Source: Lachnospiraceae bacterium (GTDB lineage: Bacteria > Bacillota > Clostridia > Lachnospirales > Lachnospiraceae). From it: a DNA stretch of 64,000 bases. The stretch is from the NCBI GenBank assembly GCA_009911185.1, contig QXWW01000005.1, forward strand, positions 90,940-154,939, in the 5' to 3' direction. The translations under genes and the position numbers were made by a program. Below are positions 47,214-57,129 of the stretch, piece by piece. The notes under the pieces were generated by a model. It saw nothing but the letters and a program-made list of their open reading frames with translations. It made no database searches and was not told the origin of the DNA. Within the stretch, counting starts at the first letter, position 1; each line of letters starts with the position of its first letter.

Positions 47214-48386
47214 TTATCTAAGATATGCTTTATCCACTTGAATTACTACAAAATAATTATTTCCCATTCTTTTTTTTACCTGCATTTGAATCTTCTGAGA
47301 GAGCATATCGTCACTGATTGAAAATTCATAAGGCACCACCACGTCAAAAATCAGATTTGTATGTGTCTGCCCCATCACGACGCGGAAATCATGCATCGTA
47401 ATAACAGAATCAATTTCTTTTATCAGTTCCTCTATTATGCCCTTTAACTTTAATATATATTCGTCTTCCGTTACTACCGGATCCATATGAATTACAGCGT
47501 CACAGTTTAAGTTTCTCCTTAATTCCATTTCTGCATTATCCACCACGTCATGCAGTTCTAAAATATCGCCGTCTGCCGGAACTTCTGCATGTAAAGAAAT
47601 CATTCGTCTTCCCGGCCCATAATCATGCACCAGCAGATCATGGATTCCGCATATCTGTTCATGCGCTAATACAATATTTTCAATTTGACGGACAAAATCC
47701 TCCTCCGGCGGCTGTCCCAGCAGCGGGTTTAACGTTTCCCGGGCGGCGCAGATTCCTGCATAAAAGATAAATAAGCCCACAAGAACCCCGCACCACCCGT
47801 CAATGTGCGCTCCTGTAAATTTACCCACAAGGGTTCCGGCCAATACCACAGTGGTAGCGCAGGTGTCGCTGAGACTATCCGTGGCCGTAGCGCGCATTGC
47901 CGCAGAATCTAATTTTTTTCCAATTTTATAATTATAATACGCCATGTAAATTTTTACGAAAATAGAAACGAGCAAAATACACAGCGCCAGAAAACTAAAT
48001 TCCACTGGCTGCGGATGCAGAATCTTTTCCACAGAATTTTTCACCAATTCAAACGCCATAATGATGATGGCGCCGGATATAATCAAACCAGTAATATATT
48101 CCATTCTCCCATGTCCAAAGGGATGGTCCATATCAGGCTTTGCTCCGGCCATTTTAAATCCCACGAGAGTCACACAGGAAGAGCCCGCGTCTGACAGGTT
48201 ATTGAAGGCATCCGCCATTATGGATATGGAATGGCTCATAGCCCCCGCCAGAAATTTCCCCAAAAACAGCAAAATGTTCAAAATAATTCCCACCAGACCA
48301 CAGAGCATCCCATATTGCTGGCGTACTTTGGGACTTTTTATTTCTTCTTTATCCTGTATAAACATATGAATTAATAGCGTAACCAC
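47214..48386 (-). CDS. Cation diffusion facilitator (CDF) metal transporter
   Basis: 390 residues. Six helices with the metal site MADAFNNLSDAGSS and MDHPFGHGRMEYITG, then a cytoplasmic CDF domain with metal-binding His residues (LLVHDYGPGRRMISLHAEVP). It exports Zn, Mn, Fe or similar divalent metals by proton exchange; which one is not visible. The C-terminal part is longer than usual, with an extra segment to IQVDKAYLR. The start is a GTG at 48386, chosen for GGGAGG six bases upstream. Confidence 0.92.
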   Translation of the reverse strand: MVTLLIHMFIQDKEEIKSPKVRQQYGMLCGLVGIILNILLFLGKFLAGAMSHSISIMADAFNNLSDAGSSCVTLVGFKMAGAKPDMDHPFGHGRMEYITGLIISGAIIIMAFELVKNSVEKILHPQPVEFSFLALCILLVSIFVKIYMAYYNYKIGKKLDSAAMRATATDSLSDTCATTVVLAGTLVGKFTGAHIDGWCGVLVGLFIFYAGICAARETLNPLLGQPPEEDFVRQIENIVLAHEQICGIHDLLVHDYGPGRRMISLHAEVPADGDILELHDVVDNAEMELRRNLNCDAVIHMDPVVTEDEYILKLKGIIEELIKEIDSVITMHDFRVVMGQTHTNLIFDVVVPYEFSISDDMLSQKIQMQVKKRMGNNYFVVIQVDKAYLR

Positions 48387-48739
48387 CTGTAACCTCCCGA
48401 TGACAAACGAAATAATTATTATTGGAAATCATAACATATTTAATGATTTTTGCAAAGTAAAATAGGCCAATAAACGGTTTCTGTCTGCAGGCCGCCCGTA
48501 AACGCATTGCATATCCCCCTTTAGAACCGCCTGGGGCGACGGTATATGCCTGCCCCCTGTTATACTATACTGTATTGGCACTGGCCAATCGGCAAAGTGA
48601 CTGACCGGGACGTGAACAGAAGCCATAAACTGCCATTACAAAAAATTTTTTACTATATTATGTCTTAAGAATGTGATATAATACCGCTTAGTACAGAAGA
48701 AATCATCTGTCGCACCAGAAAAGAAAAGGAGAGTAATTT
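48387..48739. other. Divergent intergenic region between the CDF gene and the purine permease
   Basis: A weak CDF promoter is possible on the minus strand (TTTGCA, 17 bases, TATGAT near 48430-48458). A TATAAT lies near 48677-48682 on the plus strand without a good -35. The stretch 48490-48570 is GC-rich with complementary blocks (GCAGGC/GCCTGC), but I could not match it to a purine riboswitch. Confidence 0.4.
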
Positions 48740-50113
48740 ATGTTAGAAAAAATGTTCAAATTAAAAGACAACCACACGACAGCGCGAACGGAGGTTGTCG
48801 CCGGATTTACCACCTTTATGACGATGGCATACATCCTGGCGGTAAACCCCAACATTCTGGCAGATGCGGGCATGAATCCCAGTGCGGTTATGATCGCAAC
48901 CGCGCTTGCCTCATTTGTAGGTACGTTATTAATGGCCCTGCTGGCAAATTATCCCTTTGCGCTGGCTCCCGGTATGGGACTGAATGCTTATTTTGCTTAT
49001 ACTGTTGTTATTAAAATGGGATATTCCTGGGAAATCGCGCTATTTGCCGTATTTATCGAAGGTATCATTTTTATCGTATTATCCCTTACCAATGTACGCG
49101 AAGCCATTTTCAATGCCATTCCTTCTGCTTTAAAGGCTGCCGTCAGTGTCGGAATCGGCCTGTTCATTGCATTTATCGGTCTGCAGGACGCAAAACTTAT
49201 CGTGGCAAATGAATCTACTCTGGTAAGCTACCAGACATTTAAGGGCGATACTTTCCACTCCATCGGCGTAGGCGCTATCCTGGCCCTGATTGGTGTGTTG
49301 ATCACAGCCGTACTTTTGGCAAAGCAGGTAAAGGGAGGGATCCTCATTGGTATCCTTGCCACCTGGATCTTGGGTATTATCGCTGAGATTGCAGGAATCT
49401 ATATCCCTAATCCGGAGGCCGGCATGTTCTCCGTGATTCCCAGCGGTATCATAAGCCTGGATTTTTCCTCTTTCTCTGAGACTTTGGGAGCCGTATTTAC
49501 CAAAACAGATTTCGGTTCTATCCGCATTGGAGATTTCATTATCATTATGTTTTCCTTTCTGTTCGTAGATTTATTCGATACGCTTGGCACTCTAATCGGC
49601 GTTTCCTCGAAAGCGGACATGCTCGATAAAGACGGCAAACTTCCCCGAATTAAACCTGCACTGTTATCTGACGCGATTGCAACCTGCGTGGGAGCCGTCT
49701 TCGGAACCTCCACTACCACTACTTATGTAGAAAGCGCTTCCGGCGTAACTGCAGGCGGACGCACCGGACTGACTTCCCTGGTAACGGCTGTTTTATTCCT
49801 TTTGTCCGTCATCTTCTCACCATTGTTCCTGAGCATTCCCAGCTTTGCCATCGCCCCCGCCCTGATTATTGTGGGATTCTATATGATGGGTTCTGTGGCG
49901 AAGATTGATTTTGAGGATATGACAGACGCTATCCCGGCCTTCCTGTGCATACTTGCAATGCCTCTTGCATACAGCATTTCTGAAGGTATCGCCATCGGCG
50001 TTATCTCATGGACGCTTATCAATTTAATTACCGGTAAGGCAAAGGAAAAAAATATCAGCATTCTCATGTATATACTTACGGTTTTATTCATCGTAAAATA
50101 CATTTTCCTGTAA
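48740..50113 (+). CDS. NCS2-family purine permease (AzgA-like)
   Basis: 457 residues with about 13 membrane segments. AzgA/PbuG-type landmarks: TTFMTMAYILAVNPNILAD, the half-helix ALAPGMGLNAYFAYTVV, FSFLFVDLFDTLGTLIGVSS and GTSTTTTYVESASGVTAGGR. It imports hypoxanthine, guanine or adenine with protons. Ribosome site AAAAGGAGAG. The gene stands alone, converges on the GNAT gene, and is followed by repeat copy D and a two-way terminator. Confidence 0.93.
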   Translation: MLEKMFKLKDNHTTARTEVVAGFTTFMTMAYILAVNPNILADAGMNPSAVMIATALASFVGTLLMALLANYPFALAPGMGLNAYFAYTVVIKMGYSWEIALFAVFIEGIIFIVLSLTNVREAIFNAIPSALKAAVSVGIGLFIAFIGLQDAKLIVANESTLVSYQTFKGDTFHSIGVGAILALIGVLITAVLLAKQVKGGILIGILATWILGIIAEIAGIYIPNPEAGMFSVIPSGIISLDFSSFSETLGAVFTKTDFGSIRIGDFIIIMFSFLFVDLFDTLGTLIGVSSKADMLDKDGKLPRIKPALLSDAIATCVGAVFGTSTTTTYVESASGVTAGGRTGLTSLVTAVLFLLSVIFSPLFLSIPSFAIAPALIIVGFYMMGSVAKIDFEDMTDAIPAFLCILAMPLAYSISEGIAIGVISWTLINLITGKAKEKNISILMYILTVLFIVKYIFL

Positions 50114-50189
50114 GACGAAGGAATTTCGCAAACCTTTTTTCCTATTTCCTCATAACCCTATGCTGCTATCGCAGCTTGTCAGATGATGC

Positions 50190-50362
50190 ATGCCCACTTC
50201 AACTTCCCTCTCATTCTTGAGTGGCTGCACACTTTGACGCGCGGATGCTTATTGCGCAGCAATACAATATTTCCCTTCCGTGCGCATACTATTTTTCTTC
50301 TATAGGAAACATACCTTCACGTTTTAATACAGCAAAGTCTTTCCTATAGAAGAAATAGAAGA
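50190..50362 (-). repeat. Dispersed palindromic element, copy D (full-length type)
   Basis: Core at about 50294-50362 (TTCTTCTATAGGAAA left arm, CTTTCCTATAGAAGAA right arm). The extension carries ATTGCGCAGCAAT, CACACTTTGACGCGC and a CTCATTCTTGAG hairpin, ending GCCCACTTCAA. It starts at the T-tract of the terminator at 50365-50408. Confidence 0.8.
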
Positions 50363-50364
50363 AA

Positions 50365-50408
50365 AAATACCCGCCGAAGATGTTTATGCGCATGTTCGGC
50401 GGGTATTT
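50365..50408. terminator. Terminator between the purine permease and the GNAT gene
   Basis: Arms AAATACCCGCCGAA/TTCGGCGGGTATTT with a 16-base loop. On the minus strand it is followed by TTTTTTCTTC, the start of repeat copy D. Confidence 0.85.
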
Positions 50409-50490
50409 GTCTATCACGTCTCTTACCCAGAGCAAATATCTTTCGCAGGCGCGGCCGAAATGATATCCCGGCTATCACTTTTCGTACGCG

Positions 50491-51276
50491 TCACAAATAA
50501 ATCTCATAGGCAGGATAGGTGCGATCGAAATGATATCCCAGTTTACGGGCAAGGGCCACCGACCACTTATTCTGCGCATCCCAGCTTGGGTACAGCCCCC
50601 GTTCCATACACTCCAGAATCAGTCTGGCTCCGCATGCCGTTGCAAGACCTTTCTTTCGATATTCTTCCTTCGTTCCAATTTCTATTTCAATTCCTTCACG
50701 ATATACCGCGTAAGAGGAAGCGCCCGACACCAGTTCTCCATCGTGCAGCACAAATGCTCCCACCCCTCTTTGGCAATAGTCCTCGTACTCCGCATACTGT
50801 GAGGTAAAATCCCTGGCCCAGGATTGTTCCCTGGTTTGCCGGAAAATGTCTTTATCTATCAACTTTAACTGATATTCTGCATCAAGCTCGTTTACGAGGT
50901 TCTCCAATTTCTTCCTGTCAAATATGCCTGGTTCCTTTTTGATCGCATAGCGCTCCACTCGTCTGCATCGTCCCTGATAGACATCTTCGATCTGCCGCGC
51001 CCATGTATCTGCCGTATGATCCAGAGGCGGCACCATAATTAAAAATTCACGGCTGTGAAGCCCAATTTCCTCTGTCACCAGGCTGCGGTTTGCTGTTCCG
51101 GCAAAGTAACAGAAATCAGCCAGAATAATTCTCGCTGATTCCGGCTTTTCTTCCTGATCCGCCCAAGCAGCCCCCATACAGCCCTGGAGACAGGACCAGA
51201 TCAGAGACTCCTCCCATCCCTCAAAAAGATAGGCTATCTTATCCATCGCAGATGGCGCTAATTTATAAATACTCAT
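50491..51276 (-). CDS. GNAT-family acetyltransferase
   Basis: 261 residues. The C-terminal GNAT core shows acetyl-CoA binding in IEIEIGTKEEYRKKGLATAC and a final strand SVALARKLGYHFDRTYPAYE. The long N-terminal half suggests the GNAT_acetyltr_2-type family (zwittermicin-resistance-like); the substrate is unknown. The start at 51276 follows CAGGAGA; an in-frame extension to 51411 runs into repeat copy E and lacks a ribosome site. Confidence 0.87.
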   Translation of the reverse strand: MSIYKLAPSAMDKIAYLFEGWEESLIWSCLQGCMGAAWADQEEKPESARIILADFCYFAGTANRSLVTEEIGLHSREFLIMVPPLDHTADTWARQIEDVYQGRCRRVERYAIKKEPGIFDRKKLENLVNELDAEYQLKLIDKDIFRQTREQSWARDFTSQYAEYEDYCQRGVGAFVLHDGELVSGASSYAVYREGIEIEIGTKEEYRKKGLATACGARLILECMERGLYPSWDAQNKWSVALARKLGYHFDRTYPAYEIYL

Positions 51277-51319
51277 AAACCTTTTCTCCTGTCTTTCCTT
51301 TTCTAAAACAAAGCTGGCA

Positions 51320-51489
51320 AGCACACATCCCCCTGACCCCTCATTCATGAGAGGATAACACACTTTGATGCGCCGGGTAGCATTGCGAAGCATTAACTTT
51401 CTTTTGTACAATTGCGCATTTTATGTTTCTTCCACAGGAAAGACACTTTCACGCTTTAGTGTTATAAAATCTTTCCTATTAGAAGAAAA
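51320..51489 (-). repeat. Dispersed palindromic element, copy E
   Basis: Core at about 51425-51489 (TTTCTTCCACAGGAAAGAC left arm, CACTTTCACGCTTTAGTG centre, ATCTTTCCTATTAGAAGAA right arm). The extension carries a CCCCTCATTCATGAGAGG hairpin and CACTTTGATGCGCCGG. It lies between the transketolase terminator and the GNAT gene. Confidence 0.8.
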
Positions 51490-51491
51490 AA

Positions 51492-51525
51492 GCAGCCGCC
51501 TTCACAATTCAGCGAAGGCGGCTGC
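51492..51525 (-). terminator. Terminator of the transaldolase-transketolase operon
   Basis: Perfect 12-bp arms GCAGCCGCCTTC/GAAGGCGGCTGC, followed on the minus strand by TTTTTTCTTC, 18 bases after the stop codon. Confidence 0.9.
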
Positions 51526-51542
51526 CTGGGGAAACACACTGC

Positions 51543-52487
51543 TTATCTTTCCGCAAAGCTCTTTGTTTTCTCATAAATTCCCTGAGCATCCAACCCGTAT
51601 TTTTCCAACAGTTTCAATGCCGGGCCAGACTCTCCGTATACGTCGTTGATACCAATCTTGTATACCGGAGCAGGCATGTTCTCACATAAACAGTCGCAAA
51701 CCGCACTGCCAAGTCCACCAATAACGGAATGTTCTTCTGCAGTTACTGCTTTTCCGGTCTTCTTCACAGAATTTAAAATAATCTCTTTATCCAACGGCTT
51801 GATGGTATGGATATTAATCACCTCTGCACTGATTTTATCCGCTTGCAGCATTTTCGCCGCCTGCAAAGCGGCTTCTACACAAAGTCCGGTAGCAATAATT
51901 GTCACATCGCTGCCTTCCCTCAACAGAACGCCTTTTCCGATTTCAAATTTATAATCCGGATTATCGTTAATTACCGGAACTGCAAGCCTTCCAAATCTAA
52001 GGTACACCGGCCCCTCCAGTTCATAAGCCGCCCTGACTGCTGCTTTTGCTTCCACATCGTCCGAGGGATTGATAACCGTCATGCCAGGAATGGTGCGCAT
52101 CAGAGCAATATCCTCATTGCACTGATGGGAAGCTCCGTCTTCTCCTACTGAAATTCCTGCATGGGAGGCCCCAATTTTCACATTCATTTTAGGATATCCG
52201 ATTGAATTTCTTACCTGCTCAAAAGCTCTGGCTGCTGCAAACATAGCAAAAGAACTCACGAAAGGAACCTTTCCCGTGGCGGCAAGACCCGCTGCAATAC
52301 CCATCATATTACATTCCGCGATACCGCAGTTGATATGCCTTTGGGGAAATTCCTTCTGAAATATACCTGTCTTGGTGGCTGCTGCAAGATCGGCATCCAA
52401 TACTACCAGATTGTCATGCTCTTTGCCCAGCTCAACCAGCGTGTTACCATAGCTGTCTCTGGTTGCAATCTTCTTTACTTCCGGCAT
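51543..52487 (-). CDS. Transketolase, C-terminal subunit
   Basis: 314 residues covering the pyrimidine-binding and C-terminal domains. Landmarks: VVLDADLAAATKT, FINCG-like RHINCGIAECNMMGIAAGLA (with the catalytic Glu), and SHAGISVGEDGASHQCNEDI. It pairs with the N-terminal subunit gene, which it overlaps by 13 bases. Together they transfer two-carbon units in the non-oxidative pentose phosphate pathway. The split form is common in Clostridia. It is the last gene before a strong terminator. Confidence 0.94.
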   Translation of the reverse strand: MPEVKKIATRDSYGNTLVELGKEHDNLVVLDADLAAATKTGIFQKEFPQRHINCGIAECNMMGIAAGLAATGKVPFVSSFAMFAAARAFEQVRNSIGYPKMNVKIGASHAGISVGEDGASHQCNEDIALMRTIPGMTVINPSDDVEAKAAVRAAYELEGPVYLRFGRLAVPVINDNPDYKFEIGKGVLLREGSDVTIIATGLCVEAALQAAKMLQADKISAEVINIHTIKPLDKEIILNSVKKTGKAVTAEEHSVIGGLGSAVCDCLCENMPAPVYKIGINDVYGESGPALKLLEKYGLDAQGIYEKTKSFAER

Positions 52488-53314
52488 AATGCTTCACCTG
52501 CTTTCTCTAATTCTTCCATTGCCACATCGTACTCTTCGTCGTTTGGAGCTTTTCCATGCCATCCAGCCACATTCTCCATGTAAGAAACGCCCTTTCCTTT
52601 TATCGTTTTCAAAACGATGGCCGTGGGCATTCCTTTATTCTCCCTTGCCTGTTTAAACGCCGCGCGAAGCTGGTCAAAATCATTTCCATCCGCAACATTA
52701 ATTACATGGAAATTAAACGCCTTAAATTTTTCATCAATCGGATATGGTGAACAGACATCCTCTATTTTTCCATCAATCTGCAGTCCGTTATTGTCTATAA
52801 TAACAACCAGATTATCCAGTTTATGATAACCGGCAAACATTGCCGCTTCCCACACCTGACCTTCCTGAATTTCACCGTCGCCTAATAATGTATACACACG
52901 ATAATTCTCATTACTCAATTTTGCAGATAATGCCATACCAACGGCTGCCGAGACTCCCTGTCCCAAAGAACCGCTGGACATATCAATCCCGGGCGTATAC
53001 TGTAAACAGGGATGTCCCTGTAAATATGAGCCGACCTTGCGCAATGTCTTTAAATCCTCCACCGGGAAGAATCCACGATGGGCAAGAGCGGAATATAAAC
53101 CTGGGGCCGTATGTCCTTTGGACAGTACAAAACGGTCGCGATCTTCCTTTTTCGGTTCCTGGGGATCAATATTCATCTCTTCAAAGTACAGATATGTAAA
53201 TACATCTGCCGCTGAGAGAGAACCGCCCGGATGCCCCGCCTTTGCAGCATGGACAGACGTCATAATGCCTTTGCGTACATCGTTGGCAATTTTCTGAAGT
53301 TCTATGTTCTCCAT
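52475..53314 (-). CDS. Transketolase, N-terminal (TPP-binding) subunit
   Basis: 279 residues. TPP site LLGDGEIQEGQVWEAAMFAG with the following NLVVIIDNNGLQIDG; substrate histidines in AAKAGHPGGSLSAADV and LSKGHTAPGLY. The start at 53314 has AAAAAGGAGA upstream; the in-frame extension to 53383 has no signal. It starts 26 bases after the transaldolase stop. Cytoplasmic; acts as a heteromer with the next gene's product. Confidence 0.94.
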   Translation of the reverse strand: MENIELQKIANDVRKGIMTSVHAAKAGHPGGSLSAADVFTYLYFEEMNIDPQEPKKEDRDRFVLSKGHTAPGLYSALAHRGFFPVEDLKTLRKVGSYLQGHPCLQYTPGIDMSSGSLGQGVSAAVGMALSAKLSNENYRVYTLLGDGEIQEGQVWEAAMFAGYHKLDNLVVIIDNNGLQIDGKIEDVCSPYPIDEKFKAFNFHVINVADGNDFDQLRAAFKQARENKGMPTAIVLKTIKGKGVSYMENVAGWHGKAPNDEEYDVAMEELEKAGEALCRK

Positions 53315-53339
53315 GTAATTTCTCCTTTTTGCTGATTGC

Positions 53340-53996
53340 TTATTCACCAAATACCGCCCTGTAATCCTTCTGGAATTTTTCAATTCCCTGATCTGTAAGC
53401 GGATGACGGATCATCTGTTCAATCACAGCATAGGGAACAGTTGCAATATCGGCTCCGGCAAGCGCACAATCCGTGACATGAATAGGATTCCGGACACTTG
53501 CTGCGATAATCTCCGTCTCAATTTCGGGATAATTCTCAAAAATTGCCACAATATCTTCTATCAGACTGATACCTGGCTGGCTGATATCATCCAGACGTCC
53601 CAGAAACGGAGATACATAGGCCGCGCCTGCTCTTGCCGCAAGCAGCGCCTGATTTGCAGAAAAAACAAGAGTCACGTTCGTCTTAATCCCTTCTGCCGCC
53701 AGCACTTTTACTGCCTTCAATCCTTCTGCTGTCATTGGAATCTTAACAATCATGTTCGGATGAATGGCCGCAATCTCACGTCCTTCTTTTATCATACCTT
53801 CTGCATCTGCGGTAGTGGCCTTTACCTCTCCGCTGATCGGCCCGTCGACGATCGATGTAATTTCTTTAATCACCTCGTTAAAATCTCTGCCTTCTTTTGC
53901 TATCAGAGAAGGATTGGTGGTCACGCCGCAGATGACTCCCATGTCGTTTGCTTTACGTATATCTTCTACATTCGCTGTGTCAATAAAAAATTTCAT
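53340..53996 (-). CDS. Transaldolase / fructose-6-phosphate aldolase-like (small type)
   Basis: 218 residues, the short TalC/FSA-type TIM barrel. [18 protein letters not shown] is the classic start, the Schiff-base Lys lies in [15 protein letters not shown] / [14 protein letters not shown], and [14 protein letters not shown] is a family signature. It probably works as a transaldolase with the split transketolase downstream. The start at 53996 follows AGAGAGG. A long structured leader lies upstream. Confidence 0.93.
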   Translation of the reverse strand: MKFFIDTANVEDIRKANDMGVICGVTTNPSLIAKEGRDFNEVIKEITSIVDGPISGEVKATTADAEGMIKEGREIAAIHPNMIVKIPMTAEGLKAVKVLAAEGIKTNVTLVFSANQALLAARAGAAYVSPFLGRLDDISQPGISLIEDIVAIFENYPEIETEIIAASVRNPIHVTDCALAGADIATVPYAVIEQMIRHPLTDQGIEKFQKDYRAVFGE

Positions 53997-53999
53997 TTT

Positions 54000-54336
54000 A
54001 TATCCTCTCTTTCTTTCACCGGAAACGGAAGGGCGTATACGGTCAGGTTCCTGTAAGAAGCTTAGGACCGCCCTCTTTTTGCGGGGCAAATTTCACTATT
54101 GGGTTTCCTCGCGGTTATCCGTTCCCATAAATCGTTTCCATTCATGTTGTATAAGCAATCCTTTGCTTATCTGTCCTGCAGGCTTACAATCAGTGCACGC
54201 CTGCCCGGAACAGAAGGTTCTCTGGCCATATTCAGCATAAATATAATCTTCATTTACCCTTTCCCACAATATCCTTTCCAGCGCTAATACTACTCTATTT
54301 TTCTTTATTTTACAACTTGTATTGATGGAAAGGCAA
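54000..54336 (-). promoter_or_regulatory. Promoter and long structured leader of the transaldolase operon
   Basis: Promoter on the minus strand: TTGCCT (54331-54336), 18 bases, TAAAAT (54307-54312). The leader of about 300 bases holds a bipartite stem (CTGTCC..GCAGGC with GCCTGC..GGAACAG, 54171-54216), a perfect ATAAGCAA-TCCT-TTGCTTAT hairpin (54151-54170) and a GGGCG..GTC/GAC..CGCCC structure near 54025-54080. A 28-codon frame (54167-54253) preceded by GGGAAAGGG could encode a leader peptide. I match none of this to a known riboswitch. Confidence 0.5.
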
Positions 54337-54444
54337 GTAATTTGAAGGTCTTGAACAAAAAATGTACAAATCAGACGATTTTACCCCATTTCATCTGCTT
54401 TTTTTGTTAGTTTTTGGCAATACCGTTTACAAAAAACTATATTT

Positions 54445-55674
54445 TTACATTTCTCTTACCAGAAGATCGCTTTTTTCTAAAAATTCCTCTACCGTATGAA
54501 ATCCCAAGCGTGTCAGTAATTCCAAAACAAACGGATTTTCCAGAGGCGTTTTGTATTCCGCGCGTTCACTGTAATTGTCCACATTTTTCTTTCCTTCCTC
54601 TGCCGGTATAATACGCCGCGGACCTCCCACGCAGCCGCCATTGCAGCCCATTCCCTCAAAAAAGTTCGCGGAAGTTTCACCATTTTTCAGACGCTCTATC
54701 ATAGCGCGGCATGACGGCACTCCATCCGCCTGTTCTGCTTTTACTTCTATTGCACGTTTGGGGTTCAACTGCTTTACCGTTTCCCGCACTGCCTCACTGA
54801 CGCCTCCCGTCCGGGCGTAAATCCTGCCTGCCCGGGAAGAATGTTCTTTCTCATCCTCTCCCAGCTCCTGGGGATGAATATCCGCCGCCTCAAACATATC
54901 CTGTACTTCCTGAAAGGTCAATACATAATCTACGGCATCCGCAATATCTTTTTCCCGTGCCTCAGCTTTTTTTGCCATACATGGCCCGATAAATACCGTC
55001 ATTGCCTGAGGATGCAGCTTCTTTACCACTCTCCCTGCTGCAATCATCGGCGAAACGGCCCCTGGGACATGGGGAAGCAGTTCATGATAAATTTTACGGA
55101 TCATGCCAATCCACACCGGACAGCAGCAGCTTGTGAGCTGGTAATCCTGCTCTCTGTGGATATTGGCGTCAAATTCCAGCGCTTCCTTTAACGTAAGAAT
55201 ATCTGCAAAAACCGCCACTTCCACCATGCCCTGAAATCCCATTGCCTTAAAAGCCGTACGCAGTCTTCCCACGGTGACTCCTTCTCCGAACTGTCCTAAA
55301 AATGCAGGTGCAATCAACGCATATACTTCGCGCTCTTTTGCCCGTACAGCCTGAAGGACCGGAACAACATCCTTATTTTCCACCAGTCGCTCCAGTCTGC
55401 AGGCATCCACGCAGGCGCCGCATCCAATGCATTTATCCGGATTGATAATCGCCCTGCCATTTTCATCGCGCTCAAAAGCGTCAAAAATACAACTGTTTTC
55501 ACAGGCGCGCTCGTAAGCGCACTGTTCACATTGTTCCTGAAAAATAACAGGAGCGTACCGCTTGGGATGAAGGAGACAATCCATATGATAGGGATCGTAT
55601 TCCTCCTGCAGTGTACGCTCCTGACCAGATTCCTGTTTTAAAATATCCAGATATAATTGATGGAATGTTTTCAT
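54445..55674 (-). CDS. [FeFe]-hydrogenase-type iron-sulfur protein
   Basis: 409 residues. Two N-terminal ferredoxin-like cluster motifs (CEQCAYERACENSC and CIGCGACVDAC) precede the hydrogenase large-subunit domain. H-cluster loops: L1 TSCCCPVW with one extra Cys, L2 FIGPCMAKKAEA, L3 GMGCNGGCVGGP. All ligand cysteines are present, but L2 and L3 differ from the MPC..K and MACPGGC forms of classic bidirectional enzymes. It may be a divergent or sensory hydrogenase. No maturases are nearby. The start at 55674 (GAGG 9 bases upstream) is preferred over an overlapping GTG. Confidence 0.85.
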   Translation of the reverse strand: MKTFHQLYLDILKQESGQERTLQEEYDPYHMDCLLHPKRYAPVIFQEQCEQCAYERACENSCIFDAFERDENGRAIINPDKCIGCGACVDACRLERLVENKDVVPVLQAVRAKEREVYALIAPAFLGQFGEGVTVGRLRTAFKAMGFQGMVEVAVFADILTLKEALEFDANIHREQDYQLTSCCCPVWIGMIRKIYHELLPHVPGAVSPMIAAGRVVKKLHPQAMTVFIGPCMAKKAEAREKDIADAVDYVLTFQEVQDMFEAADIHPQELGEDEKEHSSRAGRIYARTGGVSEAVRETVKQLNPKRAIEVKAEQADGVPSCRAMIERLKNGETSANFFEGMGCNGGCVGGPRRIIPAEEGKKNVDNYSERAEYKTPLENPFVLELLTRLGFHTVEEFLEKSDLLVREM

Positions 55675-55742
55675 TGGACGATACCTCACTTCTGTTTTTG
55701 GTATCAGTATTTCCCAAAACAGAACAGTTCATTCCACCAATC

Positions 55743-56930
55743 TTATAAATAGTTCTTCAAAATTTCCACTTTATCGGTGGCTTCCCAGGGCAGATTCAAA
55801 TCATTCCGTCCAAAATGCCCATATGCCGCCGTCTGTTTATAAATTGGACGCCGCAAATCCAGCATTTTAATAATTCCTGCCGGACGGAGGTCAAAATTCT
55901 CACGGATCATATCCACCAGCTTCTCATCAGAAACCCTGCCGGTACCAAAGGTGTCCACCATAATAGAAGTCGGCTGCGCCACACCTATGGCATAAGACAA
56001 CTGAATCTCACACTTTTCTGCCAGTCCCGCTGCAACAATATTTTTTGCCACATAACGAGCGGCATAGGCTGCAGAACGATCCACCTTCGTACAGTCCTTA
56101 CCAGAAAATGCGCCGCCGCCGTGACGCGCATATCCGCCGTATGTATCAACAATAATTTTGCGCCCGGTCAGTCCTGCATCCCCCTGGGGACCGCCAATGA
56201 CAAAACGTCCGGTGGGGTTAATAAAAAATTTCGTCTCATGATCAATCATTTCAGCCGGCAGCACCGGATCAAATACATACTTTTTAATATCGGCGTGAAT
56301 CTGGTCCTGTGTCACTTCAGCATCATGCTGGGTAGACAATACCACGGCCTCAAGCCTCTGAGGATTTCCCTGTTCATCATATTCCACAGATACCTGCGTT
56401 TTTCCGTCCGGCCTTAAATAACTCAGTGTTCCGTCCTTACGCACTTTCGTTAGCTGCAGGGCCAGTTTATGCGCCAGGGAAATCGGATATGGCATCAATT
56501 CCGGCGTCTCATTGGCAGCATAACCGAACATCATTCCCTGATCCCCTGCCCCGATAGCCTCAAGCTCTTCTTCTGACATCTTGTTTTCCTTTGCCTCAAG
56601 AGCCTTGTCCACGCCCATGGCAATGTCTGCCGACTGCTGATCCAGTGCGACCATGACCGCGCAGGTATTTCCATCAAATCCAGTAGACGCATCCTGATAT
56701 CCAATCTCCTTTACGGTATCTCTTACAATCTGCGGAATATCGATCTGCGCCTTCGTTGTAATTTCTCCTGTAACCAGCACAAAACCGGTGCACGCCGCTG
56801 TTTCACATGCCACGCGGCTCATTGGGTCCTGTTCCATTAATGCATCCAAAATGGCATCAGAAACCGCGTCGCAGACTTTATCCGGATGTCCTTCTGTCAC
56901 AGATTCTGACGTAAATAATCTTTTTTCCAT
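55743..56930 (-). CDS. metK: S-adenosylmethionine synthetase
   Basis: Makes SAM from methionine and ATP. 395 residues, standard length. Motifs: [20 protein letters not shown] with the ATP-site His, [26 protein letters not shown] and [16 protein letters not shown]. The start follows TAGGAGGAATTTAAC. It is regulated by the SAM-I riboswitch and terminator upstream, a product feedback loop, with a dispersed repeat copy between riboswitch and gene. Confidence 0.97.
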   Translation of the reverse strand: MEKRLFTSESVTEGHPDKVCDAVSDAILDALMEQDPMSRVACETAACTGFVLVTGEITTKAQIDIPQIVRDTVKEIGYQDASTGFDGNTCAVMVALDQQSADIAMGVDKALEAKENKMSEEELEAIGAGDQGMMFGYAANETPELMPYPISLAHKLALQLTKVRKDGTLSYLRPDGKTQVSVEYDEQGNPQRLEAVVLSTQHDAEVTQDQIHADIKKYVFDPVLPAEMIDHETKFFINPTGRFVIGGPQGDAGLTGRKIIVDTYGGYARHGGGAFSGKDCTKVDRSAAYAARYVAKNIVAAGLAEKCEIQLSYAIGVAQPTSIMVDTFGTGRVSDEKLVDMIRENFDLRPAGIIKMLDLRRPIYKQTAAYGHFGRNDLNLPWEATDKVEILKNYL

Positions 56931-57129
56931 GTTAAATTCCTCCTACTACAAAATATTTGTGGTCAATCTCCCTTACCGTCCGTAAGGAATTACCTTCTTT
57001 TTGCTTAAGCTGCCAGAACGCAGGGAGCAATCGGTATATGGATTCCTCCTTCGTATTCTTTGAAAGCGAAACAGAGAGTACGCTATTTGCCGCGCCCGGG
57101 CGCTTTCGCGGCATATTTCCTTTTGCATG

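Noticed and set aside
48440..48720. A purine riboswitch before the NCS2 permease
   Set aside because: The location fits, but the conserved core of the guanine/adenine aptamer is not present on the plus strand, and no terminator precedes the gene.
51277..51411. 45-residue N-terminal extension of the GNAT protein
   Set aside because: It runs through repeat copy E and lacks a ribosome site.
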